DNA from: Haladaptatus cibarius D43
GTDB lineage: Archaea; Halobacteriota; Halobacteria; Halobacteriales; Haladaptataceae
DNA length: 64,000 nucleotides
NCBI RefSeq assembly: GCF_000710615.1
Contig: NZ_JDTH01000002.1
Span: 612,082 to 676,081 of the forward strand
Direction: 5' to 3'
Shown here: one piece after another, positions 8,936 to 17,615 of the stretch
Position numbering within the stretch: position 1 is the first letter of the stretch
Layout of the letters: every line of letters begins with the position of its first letter
Made by a program: the position numbers and the translations under genes
The notes under the pieces: model-generated
What the model saw: the letters and a program-made list of their open reading frames with translations, nothing else
What the model was told of the DNA's origin: nothing
The model's database searches: none

Positions 8936-9529
8936 TCAGTCGTCGGCAGTGACTACTTCTTCGTGTTCAATATTCGTTCCCAGCACGTCGAGGAATTGGG
9001 AAATCCACTCGACGTGGTCGCCCCAATCGCGGCCAGTAACCAGATTTCCGTCGGTCGTCACACCGTCGTAATACTCACCACCGGCGTCTTCGACGTCGGT
9101 TTTTAGTGCGGAGTAGGCTGAACAGGTTCTGCCTTCGATAACGTCCGCCGCGGCGAGAATCTGGGCGGCGTGGCAGATTGCGGCGATGGGCTTGTTCTCG
9201 TCGTCGAAGTGCTGGACGACCTCTATAACCTCGTCGTAACTTCTGAGGTATTCAGGTGCGCGACCACCGGGGACGACGAGTCCGTCGTAGTCGGCGGGGT
9301 CTACGTCATCGAACGCAGTTGTAAGTGCGAAGTCGTGCCCTCGCGTTTCTAAATACGTCTGGTCACCTCGGAAGTCGTGAACTGCGGTTTTCACCGTGTC
9401 GCCGCCGTCCTTGTCGGGGCACACTGCATCGACTTCGTGGCCGACCGCTTGCAGTGCTTGGAACGGTACCATGATTTCGTAATCTTCGCCGAAATCGCCG
9501 ACAATCATCAGGAGTTTCTTTCCGGACAT
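8936..9529 (-). CDS. DJ-1/PfpI family protein
   Basis: 197 residues with the flavodoxin-like DJ-1/PfpI fold. The family start KKLLMIVGDFGEDYE contains the conserved Glu, and AAICHAAQILAA carries the nucleophilic cysteine in its tight elbow. Members act as glyoxalase/deglycase-type enzymes, chaperones or proteases, and the sequence alone does not decide between them. The long form with the RAPEYLR insert resembles the large PfpI-like proteins of haloarchaea. The ATG at 9529 is used because the ORF's earlier start (9556) adds a stretch absent from the family. Confidence 0.88.
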   Translation of the reverse strand: MSGKKLLMIVGDFGEDYEIMVPFQALQAVGHEVDAVCPDKDGGDTVKTAVHDFRGDQTYLETRGHDFALTTAFDDVDPADYDGLVVPGGRAPEYLRSYDEVIEVVQHFDDENKPIAAICHAAQILAAADVIEGRTCSAYSALKTDVEDAGGEYYDGVTTDGNLVTGRDWGDHVEWISQFLDVLGTNIEHEEVVTADD

Positions 9530-9610
9530 CGAGGGACGTACGACGGAGAAAAGCAAATAGATACTGGTGACCGAAGCGGTGTCGAACTCGTCTTCGAGAA
9601 GTCGTTTTTC

Positions 9611-10511
9611 TCACTGACCGTGGCGTTCTCGAAACGAAACGTAGTCGCTTCCGAGCAATTCCGCATTTTCGCGCACCCAGTCGTTGAATTTCGTCGTTCC
9701 TCGTGGTGGCGTATCTGTCGCCAAATAGCCGTCCATGAGAACCGTCGCTTCGTCCCACGTTAGAATCGTGTCATCGACGACCAGTTCGAGCAATTTCACT
9801 CCAGCGTATGCGAATGTGGGTGGAAGGTGAAGAATCCGACAGCGAACGTCGAGCAGTTCGGCAAATTCACGGAGTAATTCTTCGAAGGAGTACACATCCG
9901 GGCCAGCAACGTCGATAGTGACGTCTTCGTTTCGCTGGCCGTGTTCGATTGCGATGTCGGTAACGTCGCTTGCATAAATTGGTTGCACTCGATAGTCGCC
10001 GTTTCCGAAGACGCCGAACACCGGAAACCGTCGCATGAACCATGCGATGTTGTTCAGTAGAATATCTTCTACCCCGAAAATCAGCGTCGGGCGGAGAATC
10101 GCCGTCGAAAGGTCGGAGGCCCTGACGATTTCTTCGACTTTGGCCTTCCCACGATAGTATGGTAGGGCAGAACGAGATGGATTCGATACGCTGAAATGAA
10201 CGAGGCGGCGGACACCTGCGGCCTCTGCCGCCTCGATGAGCGTTCGACTGTTGTCGATGGCGTTCGCGAACGTGATTCCATCGTGGAACCCGAATCCAGT
10301 AGGTGTTGTACAGGGTGTCGACTCCGGTCAAATTTTCGGTGAGGGCGTCGAAATCGTCGAACGCGTAGGGTTCGGTTCGAATCCGTTCGGAGAACGAAGT
10401 ACGCCGATTAGGATGATTAGTGAGAGTCACCACATCCAATAGGCGGTCTGCGATGTATCTCCCCGTGAAACTGAACGCGCCCGTAACGACATCCGTCGAA
10501 CTATCCGATAT
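9611..10511 (-). pseudogene. NAD(P)-binding SDR (NDUFA9-like epimerase), frameshifted
   Basis: Read on the minus strand, the first part encodes VVTGAFSFTGRYIADRLL (Rossmann TGxxGxxG) and continues to DTLYNTYWIR. The frame then changes near 10288-10293. One extra base there turns the expected FHDGITFANAIDNSR into a different frame, and the second part runs on in the new frame (LVHFSVSNPSRSALPYYRGK, ILRPTLIFGVED) to the stop at 9611. There is also no ATG, GTG or TTG at the expected start: ATA stands at 10511-10509. A few codons seem missing after RLLD. Removing one base would restore most of the protein, so it is a recent pseudogene or contains a sequencing error. Confidence 0.75.
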
Positions 10512-10642
10512 ACGACAGTAGTCAGTTGGGTACTACAGTGACCAATAACGTTCGGGTTTTAGAAAGCACTGAACCCCATTTCCTCTCCGCACCATGATAG
10601 CAGACGACAAAACCAAATAACCGTCCATCCATTTTTCGATGA

Positions 10643-12268
10643 ATGCAAATCGACTACCAGCGCGAACGTGCAGAGTTCGAGTGGGATATTCCGGAAACGT
10701 ACAATCTCCCGGCAGTCATCGAGTCGCACGCCAAGGAGTTCGGCCACCGACTCGCAATCAAATTCCGCGACGACGAGGGAGGTGAGGAAACGCGAACTTA
10801 TAGCGACTTGCGGGACGATATGAACCGGTTCGCCAACGCCCTCGAATCGCTCGGCGTGGGCGAAGGCGACCGGGTGATGCACCTTCTCCCGCGCCACCCC
10901 GACGTGTTTGCGATTCAGCTTGGGGCGTTGAAACGCGGCGCGATTTTGGTGCCGTGTTCGGCCATGCTGAAGCCCAAAGACCTCCAGTTCCGCGCGAACG
11001 ACTGCGAGGCGACGACCATCGTTTGCCACGACGAGTTGACGGAGATGGTCGAACCGATTCTGGACGAGACGCCACTCGACACGATGGTCGTATTGGACGG
11101 GTCGCGGACGGGCAACTGGGAATCCTTCGCTGCCGTGGTCGATGGCGAATCGACCGAGCACGACGGGCCGGACATCGGCGCGCAATCGCCGATGTCGATC
11201 AACTATACCAGCGGGACGACTGGCCAGCCGAAACCAGTGCTTCATCGCCATCGCTGGATGCACTGTTTCGAGCGCGTCAACGGACGGTACTGGTGGGGCG
11301 TCGAACAGGGAACGGATTTCGAGGACGAGCTTCTGTGGGCGACGACGGGCACCGGATGGGCGAAATGGTTCTGGAGTCCGGTCGGCGTCGCGCTGACCAC
11401 TGGCGCGTCGCAGTTGATTTATCGGGGCGATTTCGACTCCGAAACGTTCCTCTCGTTAATGGAAGAAGAGGGCGTCACCCGGCTCTGTGCGGTGCCGACA
11501 CAGTATCGAATGTTCACGCAGGAAGACGACATGGCAGAGTACGACCTCTCGCTGACTGAAGTGGTTTCGGCGGGCGAACCGCTGAACCGCGAACCGATTC
11601 AAGCATTCGACAAGGCGTTCGGCGTGACGCCGCGGGATGGCTACGGCCAGACCGAAACCGTCGCGCTGGTGACGAACTACCCCGGCATCGACGTGAAACC
11701 GGGAAGCATGGGCAAACCGACGCCCGGACTCGGAACGACCATCATCGACACCGTAGACGACGAGGAAGTCGAACCCGGCGAAATCGGTGAAATCGCGGTT
11801 CCCGTAGATAGCCCCGCGATTTTCGACAGCTACTTCGAGAAGCCGAATCTGGACAAAAAGACGTTCTCGGGTGCGTACTACCGAACCGGAGACTTGGCGA
11901 GCGAAGACGAGGACGGCTACTTCTTCTTCGAAGGCCGGGCGGACGACATCATCATCTCGTCGGGCTACCGAATCGGCCCGTTCGAGGTCGAAGACGCGCT
12001 CATCGGCCATTCGGCGGTTGCGGAGGCCGCCGCGGTCGGCAGTCCCCACACGGAGCGCGGAAACGTCGTCAAGGCCTACGTTATTCTCGCGGATGGCTAT
12101 GAAGGAAGCGACGAACTCGTGGAGGAACTACAGGAGTACATGAAAGAGGAGACTGCACCGTACAAATATCCGCGCAGAATCGAGTTCGTGGACGAACTGC
12201 CGAAAACCTCCAGCGGAAAAATCAGGCGTATCGAACTCCGCGACAAGGAGCAGGCGAAGTTCGGATAG
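10643..12268 (+). CDS. acyl-CoA synthetase (AMP-forming)
   Basis: 541 residues of the ANL superfamily, which activates a carboxylic acid to an acyl-CoA through an acyl-adenylate. Core motifs are visible in order: the P-loop YTSGTTGQPKPV (about residue 190), DGYGQTE (about 335), YRTGDLA (about 415) and the C-terminal lysine motif TSSGKIRR (about 525). The overall pattern (benzoate or medium-chain acyl-CoA ligase-like) suggests an organic-acid rather than acetate substrate, but the substrate is not readable from sequence. It stands alone, with the SDR pseudogene upstream and aIF1 convergent downstream. Confidence 0.9.
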   Translation: MQIDYQRERAEFEWDIPETYNLPAVIESHAKEFGHRLAIKFRDDEGGEETRTYSDLRDDMNRFANALESLGVGEGDRVMHLLPRHPDVFAIQLGALKRGAILVPCSAMLKPKDLQFRANDCEATTIVCHDELTEMVEPILDETPLDTMVVLDGSRTGNWESFAAVVDGESTEHDGPDIGAQSPMSINYTSGTTGQPKPVLHRHRWMHCFERVNGRYWWGVEQGTDFEDELLWATTGTGWAKWFWSPVGVALTTGASQLIYRGDFDSETFLSLMEEEGVTRLCAVPTQYRMFTQEDDMAEYDLSLTEVVSAGEPLNREPIQAFDKAFGVTPRDGYGQTETVALVTNYPGIDVKPGSMGKPTPGLGTTIIDTVDDEEVEPGEIGEIAVPVDSPAIFDSYFEKPNLDKKTFSGAYYRTGDLASEDEDGYFFFEGRADDIIISSGYRIGPFEVEDALIGHSAVAEAAAVGSPHTERGNVVKAYVILADGYEGSDELVEELQEYMKEETAPYKYPRRIEFVDELPKTSSGKIRRIELRDKEQAKFG

Positions 12269-12294
12269 CTTCGATTCGGCGGTTCATCGGTTAC

Positions 12295-12594
12295 CTACTC
12301 GACTGCGTACCCCTTCTCCCGCAGAACCTCCTCCACTCGCTCGCGGTGATTGCCTTGCAGTTCGATTGCTTCGTCCTGTATCGTTCCGCCGGTCGCCATC
12401 TTTCGCTTGAGTTCCGACGCGAGTTCTTTCAGGTCAACCGAATCGGTATCGAACCCTTCCACGATAGTCACCGGCTTGTCGTAGCGTCGTTTTTCGATTC
12501 GAATCGTGAGGCGTTGTTCGGTTCGCCCCAAATCCTCGTCGATGCCGAGTTCTTCCGGTAGTCCCGTGATGGAATTGAAGTCGTCTTTTGCCAC
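12295..12594 (-). CDS. translation initiation factor aIF1 (SUI1 family)
   Basis: 99 residues, the typical length. SUI1 proteins bind the small ribosomal subunit and support fidelity of start-codon selection. The conserved core is clear: TIRIEKRRYDKPVTIVEGF, then the loop KMATGGTIQDEAIELQGNH and the C-terminal helix RVEEVLREKGY. Convergent with the acyl-CoA synthetase, 26 bases away. A single-gene unit with its promoter near 12600-12660. Confidence 0.93.
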   Translation of the reverse strand: MAKDDFNSITGLPEELGIDEDLGRTEQRLTIRIEKRRYDKPVTIVEGFDTDSVDLKELASELKRKMATGGTIQDEAIELQGNHRERVEEVLREKGYAVE

Positions 12595-12662
12595 GGCAAT
12601 CGAAACTATGATATCCAGTACCTTGGCTCTGTCTCACAATATCTCGAGAAATCTGACAAACA

Positions 12663-13058
12663 CTACATCTCACATTCCTCGCCGTGGTTGTGCGAGTAGA
12701 TGCCGATACGACCGGGTCTGTAGTTGAGTATCAGGTCGTGACATCCGTCCTCCGTGTACGTCACATCATTTCGGTCGTCGGCCACTGCTATGGAGAGGGT
12801 GTATCGAGACAGTTTGCTCGCCCACTCTTCGTGATTGACGCGAAATCCTTCGATGTCATCGCTCGGCACGCGGCGGGTGAGTTCGTGGATACGGGTTCCG
12901 TCCCGTTCGAACGTGATGTGAAACTCCCGTAATTTTCGGTCGTCGTTGATGAGGCTGAAATGGCCGAACCTCGCTTCGGGCGAATCGAGAATCACAAGGC
13001 AACCGGAACCAGCAATCGGTGCTGTGGCGGTAGCAGTGACGAAAGCTCTTCGGCGCAT
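12663..13058 (-). CDS. haloarchaeal lipoprotein of unknown function
   Basis: About 131 residues from the ATG at 13058. The start MRRRAFVTATATAPIAGSGC combines a Tat-like RRRAF motif with a lipobox ending in Cys, so the protein should be a lipid-anchored surface protein. The mature part is a short beta domain (HFSLINDDRKLREFHITFER; YTLSIAVADD) ending in HNHGEEC. I do not recognise a family. The five-codon-longer start (13073) is less likely because it displaces the signal. Confidence 0.7.
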   Translation of the reverse strand: MRRRAFVTATATAPIAGSGCLVILDSPEARFGHFSLINDDRKLREFHITFERDGTRIHELTRRVPSDDIEGFRVNHEEWASKLSRYTLSIAVADDRNDVTYTEDGCHDLILNYRPGRIGIYSHNHGEECEM

Positions 13059-13142
13059 AGCTGACACAAACATGAATTGTGACAGATGCCTTCTCCTTCG
13101 GGAATCTCAAGATTCTAAACCCACCCGCGCGTCGTCTGTGCC

Positions 13143-14294
13143 ATGAACCGAGTCGCAGTCATCGGCGCGTCGATGACGGAGTTCGGCAACCGCGACGGGT
13201 GGATACGCGACCTGCTCGCAGAGGCCGGGCAGGCCTGCCTCGACGACGCTTCTGTCTCGCCGCTGGATATAGAACACCTCTACGTCTCGAACATGGCGAG
13301 CGGCGAGTTCGAGGGCCAGACGGGGATTCCGAACGCATTGGCACACGATTTGGGCGCGCTTCCGGCGTACACCCAGCGAGTAGACCAAACGAGCGCGAGC
13401 GGCGGAGCAGGAATTTATTCGTCGTGGCAATCCGTCGCGTCGGGGGCGAGCAACATGACCCTGCTCGTCGGCGGTGAGAAGATGACCCACAAAACGACTG
13501 CCGAGGCGACGGACGTAATCGCCTCGCTGACCCACCCCGTAGAGTACAAACACGGCGTCACGCTCCCGAGTTTTGCGGGATTGACCGCCCGCAGGTACCT
13601 CCACGAGTACGACGCGCCGCGCGAGAGTTTGGCGAAAGTAGCCGTGAAGAATCACAAAAATGGGGTGGACAACCCTCATGCCCAGTTCCGCAAGGAAGTC
13701 GATTTGGAGACGGTGATGGACTCGCCAATCGTGGCCGACCCGCTGCGACTGTACGACTTCTGCCCGATTACGGACGGGAGCGCGGCGCTCCTGTTCTGTC
13801 CCGAATCGAAGGCGAAGGAGTACACCGACGACTACACCGTAATTTCGGGCATCGCGGGCGCAACCGACACCCACGTCGTGCATCAGCGCGCCGACCCCAC
13901 CGTGATGGGCGCGGCCTACGAAAGCAGTGAACTCGCCTATCAGATGGCCGAACGCGACCCGGACGACGTGGACGTGGCGGAACTCCACGACATGTTCACC
14001 ATCCTCGAATTTCTCCAGAGCGAGGCGGTCGGCTTCTTCGACCAAGGCGAAGGCTGGAAAGCCGTCGAGGAGGGCGTCACCGACCGCGAGGGAGAACTCC
14101 CCATCAACACCTCCGGCGGCCTGAAATCGAAGGGCCACCCGCTCGGCGCGAGCGGGGTCGCACAGGCCTACGAACTGCACCAACAACTGCTCGGCGAGGC
14201 CGGAAAGCGACAGGTCGATGCGGAAGTCGCGCTGGCCTGCAACGTCGGCGGGTTTGGAAATTGTGTCACGACGACGATTATGGAGGCGCGATAA
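13143..14294 (+). CDS. haloarchaeal-type beta-ketothiolase, catalytic subunit
   Basis: 383 residues of the thiolase/SCP2 family, which condenses or cleaves acyl-CoAs. The position that is normally the acyl-accepting cysteine reads TSASGGAG, so Ser84 stands in for Cys. Conserved histidines are in AELHDMF and KGHPLGASG. Haloferax mediterranei beta-ketothiolases for PHBV synthesis (PhaA/BktB) are reported to use a Ser-His-His triad and to need a small OB-fold subunit. The next gene, two bases downstream, is exactly such a protein. A role in polyhydroxyalkanoate or acyl-CoA metabolism is likely; no phaE/phaC is visible here. Confidence 0.88.
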   Translation: MNRVAVIGASMTEFGNRDGWIRDLLAEAGQACLDDASVSPLDIEHLYVSNMASGEFEGQTGIPNALAHDLGALPAYTQRVDQTSASGGAGIYSSWQSVASGASNMTLLVGGEKMTHKTTAEATDVIASLTHPVEYKHGVTLPSFAGLTARRYLHEYDAPRESLAKVAVKNHKNGVDNPHAQFRKEVDLETVMDSPIVADPLRLYDFCPITDGSAALLFCPESKAKEYTDDYTVISGIAGATDTHVVHQRADPTVMGAAYESSELAYQMAERDPDDVDVAELHDMFTILEFLQSEAVGFFDQGEGWKAVEEGVTDREGELPINTSGGLKSKGHPLGASGVAQAYELHQQLLGEAGKRQVDAEVALACNVGGFGNCVTTTIMEAR

Positions 14295-14296
14295 CC

Positions 14297-14665
14297 GTGC
14301 CGCTCGAAGCACATCGCTGTCCGAACGGCCACCTTACGATTCCGGGCCACCCGCGCTGTCCGGAGTGTGCGGAACCGCAGAACGGGACTGTCGATTTGAC
14401 CGACAGAACCGCCGAGGTCGTGACGTGGACGACCAGCACCGCGACACCGCCGGGGGTTCGGCAGCCTAATCACCTCGCAATCGTGGAGTTCGATGTCGAT
14501 GGCGAGCCGGTGCGGACAATCGGGCAAGTGACAAGTGGTGACGAGGTAGAGATTGGCGACGAAGTCCGGGCAGTGTATGCCGAGGAACTGCGTAACCTGG
14601 ATGCGGGAATTCGGGAAAGAGAGAGTCAGGACTGGGACGGCTATCAATTCGAGCCTCTGAAGTGA
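14297..14665 (+). CDS. Zn-ribbon/OB-fold (DUF35-type) thiolase partner subunit
   Basis: About 122 residues starting at a GTG two bases after the thiolase stop; the upstream ATG at 14261 would overlap the thiolase. The N-terminal rubredoxin-like zinc ribbon is CPNGHLTIPGHPRCPEC, followed by an OB-fold (residues about 55-105, AIVEFDVDGEPVRTIGQVT). DUF35 proteins pair with SCP2/thiolase enzymes and are required for activity in haloarchaeal beta-ketothiolases (family knowledge). The tight spacing supports one operon and complex. Confidence 0.85.
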   Translation: MPLEAHRCPNGHLTIPGHPRCPECAEPQNGTVDLTDRTAEVVTWTTSTATPPGVRQPNHLAIVEFDVDGEPVRTIGQVTSGDEVEIGDEVRAVYAEELRNLDAGIRERESQDWDGYQFEPLK

Positions 14666-15204
14666 ATCAGCGGGAGTAAGTTTTTGTCTGATTAGCGGTT
14701 TCTGATCTCTAGTTTAATTCGGTGTAGCTAGCTGTTTCCGACTCCAATCATACCGCCACCGCACCCGCCCACACGCCTCCCCCAGCCGATTCCTTCGCTC
14801 CTTTCAGTCGCTCAGTCATCCCTTACACGCTGTCAGCACAGACCTTCGGACGTGAAGTCCTCAGGCCGGTTCCAGCGCGCGCCATGTGGCCAATTCGAGG
14901 GATTCGAACGGACACAAACCTCATGGCGCGCGTGTTCGCAAGCCCGAGGACTCGTCGTCCGAGGGCTTGCTGATTATTCGTGCGAGGGACGAGTGCGCGA
15001 ACGAAGTGAGTGCATGAGTCGGTTGGGGAGGCGTGTGGCTGTCGCGGTGCGGTTGCAGTTGTGTGTTGTCGTGATTTGCAATCGACTTGGTCGGAAAAAT
15101 TTCTCGATGAGTGATGAATTTGCCGTAGTAGTTTCAGTGGAGTCAGCCACGACTAGCATTGTAAAAGATACAGCACGAGAAACGAACAGGCAATCAAAGA
15201 GAAT
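14666..15204. other. long intergenic region containing an inverted-repeat element
   Basis: About 540 bases without a coding gene. The centre (14754-15057) is a structured inverted-repeat element described separately. The flanks (14666-14750 and 15060-15204) are AT-richer and show nothing I recognise. Confidence 0.6.
14754..15057. repeat. inverted-repeat element with nested hairpins (MITE-like or structured RNA)
   Basis: The ends form an imperfect inverted repeat of about 60 bases. Its core is a perfect 14-base match: 14769-14782 (CCACACGCCTCCCC) against 15025-15038. Inside lie an 11-base perfect inverted repeat (14876-14886 with 14922-14932, CGCGCGCCATG) and a hairpin at about 14938-14970 with stem GCAAGCCC/GGGCTTGC, an opposed GA/GA internal loop and an inner GGAC/GTCC stem. 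The loop of the 11-base repeat contains ATTCGAAC, like a tRNA T-loop on the minus strand, but no full tRNA folds. It could be a non-autonomous mobile element or a non-coding RNA. Confidence 0.55.
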
Positions 15205-15921
15205 CTACTTCTCAGAATCGTCCGAATCGCCAGCACTCGCGCCACCTTCGGAGTCATCCTCCGAGTCGTCCTCGGAACCATCGCCCTCATCCAAATCTAC
15301 CTCGGAATCACCGTTGCCACGAGCACCCAGTTCGTCCCGAATCGAGCGCAGTTCGGCATCGACATCGACCTGCGGTTTTTCCTCCTCCACTTCGATGTCC
15401 TCGCCGTCTTCGCGTTCTTCGTCCGCCTCGTCCGCCTTTGTCGTTTCACGACTGCTATTGGCCTGCTCTCTTCCGGCAGAAATCTCTCCTTTGATGTCGT
15501 CGCTGAGTCGGCGGGCGTCTTCGAGGATTCGGCGCGCGCCCGGCTCCTGCGGCAATCCGCCCTCGGTGAGCGCACCTTCGACATCTTCGAGCGTGGATTG
15601 AAGGCGGTCTAAGGTGGCCTGACTTGCACGCCCGGCCCGGGAACTCAGTTCGGAGCGCGCTTCGCTGGTCGAATCGTATTCGGGGTCAACGAGGCGGATG
15701 ATTTGCTGGAGCGCCTTGAGCGCGCGGATGTTCGACTCCAACATGGTGATGAGCGTCGGGAGGGCGTATTCGCTGGTGAACGAGAGCATCTCGCGGGGCG
15801 TCGGCGGACGCGGGAGTCCGAGTGGGCCGCGAGGAGGGCGTTGGAGTTCGGTCTGCAAATCGCGCAGCATCGTCTCCAACTCCTCGATTCGGTCTTCGAG
15901 GTCGTCCGGGTCATCTGGCAT
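15205..15921 (-). CDS. acidic coiled-coil protein (DUF7547-like)
   Basis: 238 residues. The N-terminal coiled coil (DLEDRIEELETMLRDLQTEL) is followed by a Pro/Arg linker and a helical core (REMLSFTSEYALPTLITML, then IRALKALQQIIRLVD). The C-terminus is a long highly acidic tail rich in Asp, Glu and Ser, probably disordered. The layout resembles haloarchaeal DUF7547 proteins, but I cannot confirm the family. No membrane segment or signal is seen. Its stop lies near the inverted-repeat element, and the promoter region is shared with the downstream end of the Eis-like gene. Confidence 0.75.
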   Translation of the reverse strand: MPDDPDDLEDRIEELETMLRDLQTELQRPPRGPLGLPRPPTPREMLSFTSEYALPTLITMLESNIRALKALQQIIRLVDPEYDSTSEARSELSSRAGRASQATLDRLQSTLEDVEGALTEGGLPQEPGARRILEDARRLSDDIKGEISAGREQANSSRETTKADEADEEREDGEDIEVEEEKPQVDVDAELRSIRDELGARGNGDSEVDLDEGDGSEDDSEDDSEGGASAGDSDDSEK

Positions 15922-16006
15922 AACCGGACGTTCGCACCGCAGAACAAAAATATTGGTTGGTCAACAGTGGTGGTTAATCGAAATGGTAGTTGGCTAACAG
16001 TGGCCG

Positions 16007-17206
16007 TCAGAATCCTTCCCGAAGGAACACGTCCCGTTTCGGAAACAATGAGTCGAGACGGGGACGGGCGTCGTCCGATTCGACTGAACAGGTGCCGAAT
16101 CGTTCGGCGTCCTCGACGGAGTAGTAGCCTGCGACCAGCTGTGAAAGCGTGTTCACGTCGAGCGTCACGTCCGGGTCGTCGTCGGTTCGGTCGCAAAGGA
16201 CGATGTCGTCGGTGTCGAGTTCGAACGTGCCGTCGTTCCACTCCGCCAGCGGGTCGGTGACGCGAAGGACGAGGGTTTCAGAAATTTCGTTGGGATAGGG
16301 GATGCTTTCGAGGGCGCGGGGAACGTCCACGAGTCGGAACATCGGGCCGGTACCAATCTCGCAGTCCACAGCTCGGGGGTCGTCCACCATGTCGAGAAGG
16401 CCCGTGTTTTCTGGTTCGTAGGACAGTTCGACGGTTTCGACTTGCGAATCGTGATACTGAACGAATCGAAGCAGGTGGCGGTAGGCTTCGTCGTCTGCGT
16501 GGGCCATCTCCCAGATTTTGAGTCGCTTTCCGTCGCCGTCATCGTTCTCTTCAATGGTGTAGACGACGTAGCCGCGAGCGTCTTCCGGCTGTTCGCCGTT
16601 CTGCATCCACGCATACACGTAGGGGTCTTTCTTCCAGCCTTCGAAAACGCGGTGTCGCCACCACTCTTCCGTTCGGTCGGTAAAAAGCGCGTACTTCTGG
16701 CTGTGTGTGTCGAACACTGATTGGAGCAGTTCCCACTCGTCGGCATCGAGTCGGCGAAACTCGCCCGCCGGTTCGGTACCCAGCGCGAGAGCGTCGGGCG
16801 TCGTCTCGTACTTCGTGTACTTGTTCACCGTCCCCCAGCCGTACTTTCGATAAAATTCGTAAGAGAACGGCCAGAGGGCGGAAAAGTACACCTCGTTCTC
16901 ACGATACTCGGCGAGCGAATCCGCGAGCATCTGCTGTACCAATCCCCCGCGACGGCTTTCGGGCGGCGAGGCGACGGTAGACAGTCCGGCCATTTCGTGC
17001 CACTCGCCACGAATGTGCGTAGTGAACCAGTAGTGTTTGCAGACACAGAGAAGGTCGTCGCCGTCAAAGAGTCCCCGACGGTCACCGAGTTCCGGTTTGT
17101 CGTCATCCTCGTCCGACTTCGGGCCGTCTTCCGGACGGAAGGCGTAATGCAAAAACTCCTCGTACTCCCGCTTGCGTTTTGCGGGAATCGAGCGGTATTC
17201 GGGCAT
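16007..17206 (-). CDS. Eis-like GNAT N-acetyltransferase
   Basis: 399 residues with the three-part layout of enhanced-intracellular-survival (Eis) type acetyltransferases: an N-terminal GNAT domain, a second degenerate GNAT domain and a C-terminal SCP2-like domain. The acetyl-CoA loop lies in SPPESRRGGLVQQML, followed by FSALWPFSYEFYRKYGWG, a family signature. The C-terminal segment (TFELDTDDIVLCDRT onward) matches the SCP2-like fold. Mycobacterial Eis modifies aminoglycosides and proteins; the substrate in haloarchaea is unknown. It appears to stand alone. Confidence 0.87.
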   Translation of the reverse strand: MPEYRSIPAKRKREYEEFLHYAFRPEDGPKSDEDDDKPELGDRRGLFDGDDLLCVCKHYWFTTHIRGEWHEMAGLSTVASPPESRRGGLVQQMLADSLAEYRENEVYFSALWPFSYEFYRKYGWGTVNKYTKYETTPDALALGTEPAGEFRRLDADEWELLQSVFDTHSQKYALFTDRTEEWWRHRVFEGWKKDPYVYAWMQNGEQPEDARGYVVYTIEENDDGDGKRLKIWEMAHADDEAYRHLLRFVQYHDSQVETVELSYEPENTGLLDMVDDPRAVDCEIGTGPMFRLVDVPRALESIPYPNEISETLVLRVTDPLAEWNDGTFELDTDDIVLCDRTDDDPDVTLDVNTLSQLVAGYYSVEDAERFGTCSVESDDARPRLDSLFPKRDVFLREGF

Positions 17207-17468
17207 AGTTGGTGATAGTTATGAAATGAGAAATAGGTTCGTATCGCCCGCATATATTTTATTTCGCTATATGAAATAGCAGGGATACCCGCTAACGAAG
17301 ATGAGCGAAAAATATCGGTTCGAACCGCGAAACGACGGAACTGGTTCGGCACTGCCAAATTCGGTTCCACCCGAGAACACGACACACTCATCAAGATTTT
17401 CTCACGGGAGTACGACCTCAAGAAGGCCTCACAAAGAATTATTCCCGTTCACGACATTCCGTACTACT

Positions 17469-17615
17469 ATGTGCCAATACTGTACCGCGCGCGAAGACGG
17501 TTGGACGAAACTCCTCACCTACGACGACGTGTATCAGCGCGCAGTCGGTTCCCGTGGCGACGACGAGTACGGTTTCCACGAATCGTGGGACGACCTCCGC
17601 GACCAACTCGCGTAG
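17469..17615 (+). CDS. very small Cys-containing protein
   Basis: 48 residues from the ATG at 17469, starting MCQYCTAREDGWTKLL and ending WDDLRDQLA. The CxxC near the start could bind a metal or be redox-active. A longer in-frame start at 17301 adds 56 residues that look like translated intergenic DNA, so I reject it. It is convergent with the CobW-type GTPase: its stop at 17613-17615 touches that gene's stop at 17616. Conservation was not testable here. Confidence 0.55.
   Translation: MCQYCTAREDGWTKLLTYDDVYQRAVGSRGDDEYGFHESWDDLRDQLA

Noticed and set aside
14886-14922. Possible tRNA on the minus strand (GTTCGAAT T-loop)
   Set aside because: T-arm bases do not pair and no acceptor, D or anticodon arms fold around it.
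17301-17468. N-terminal extension of the small Cys protein
   Set aside because: Low-complexity, basic, unlike a folded domain; the internal ATG gives a sensible short protein.
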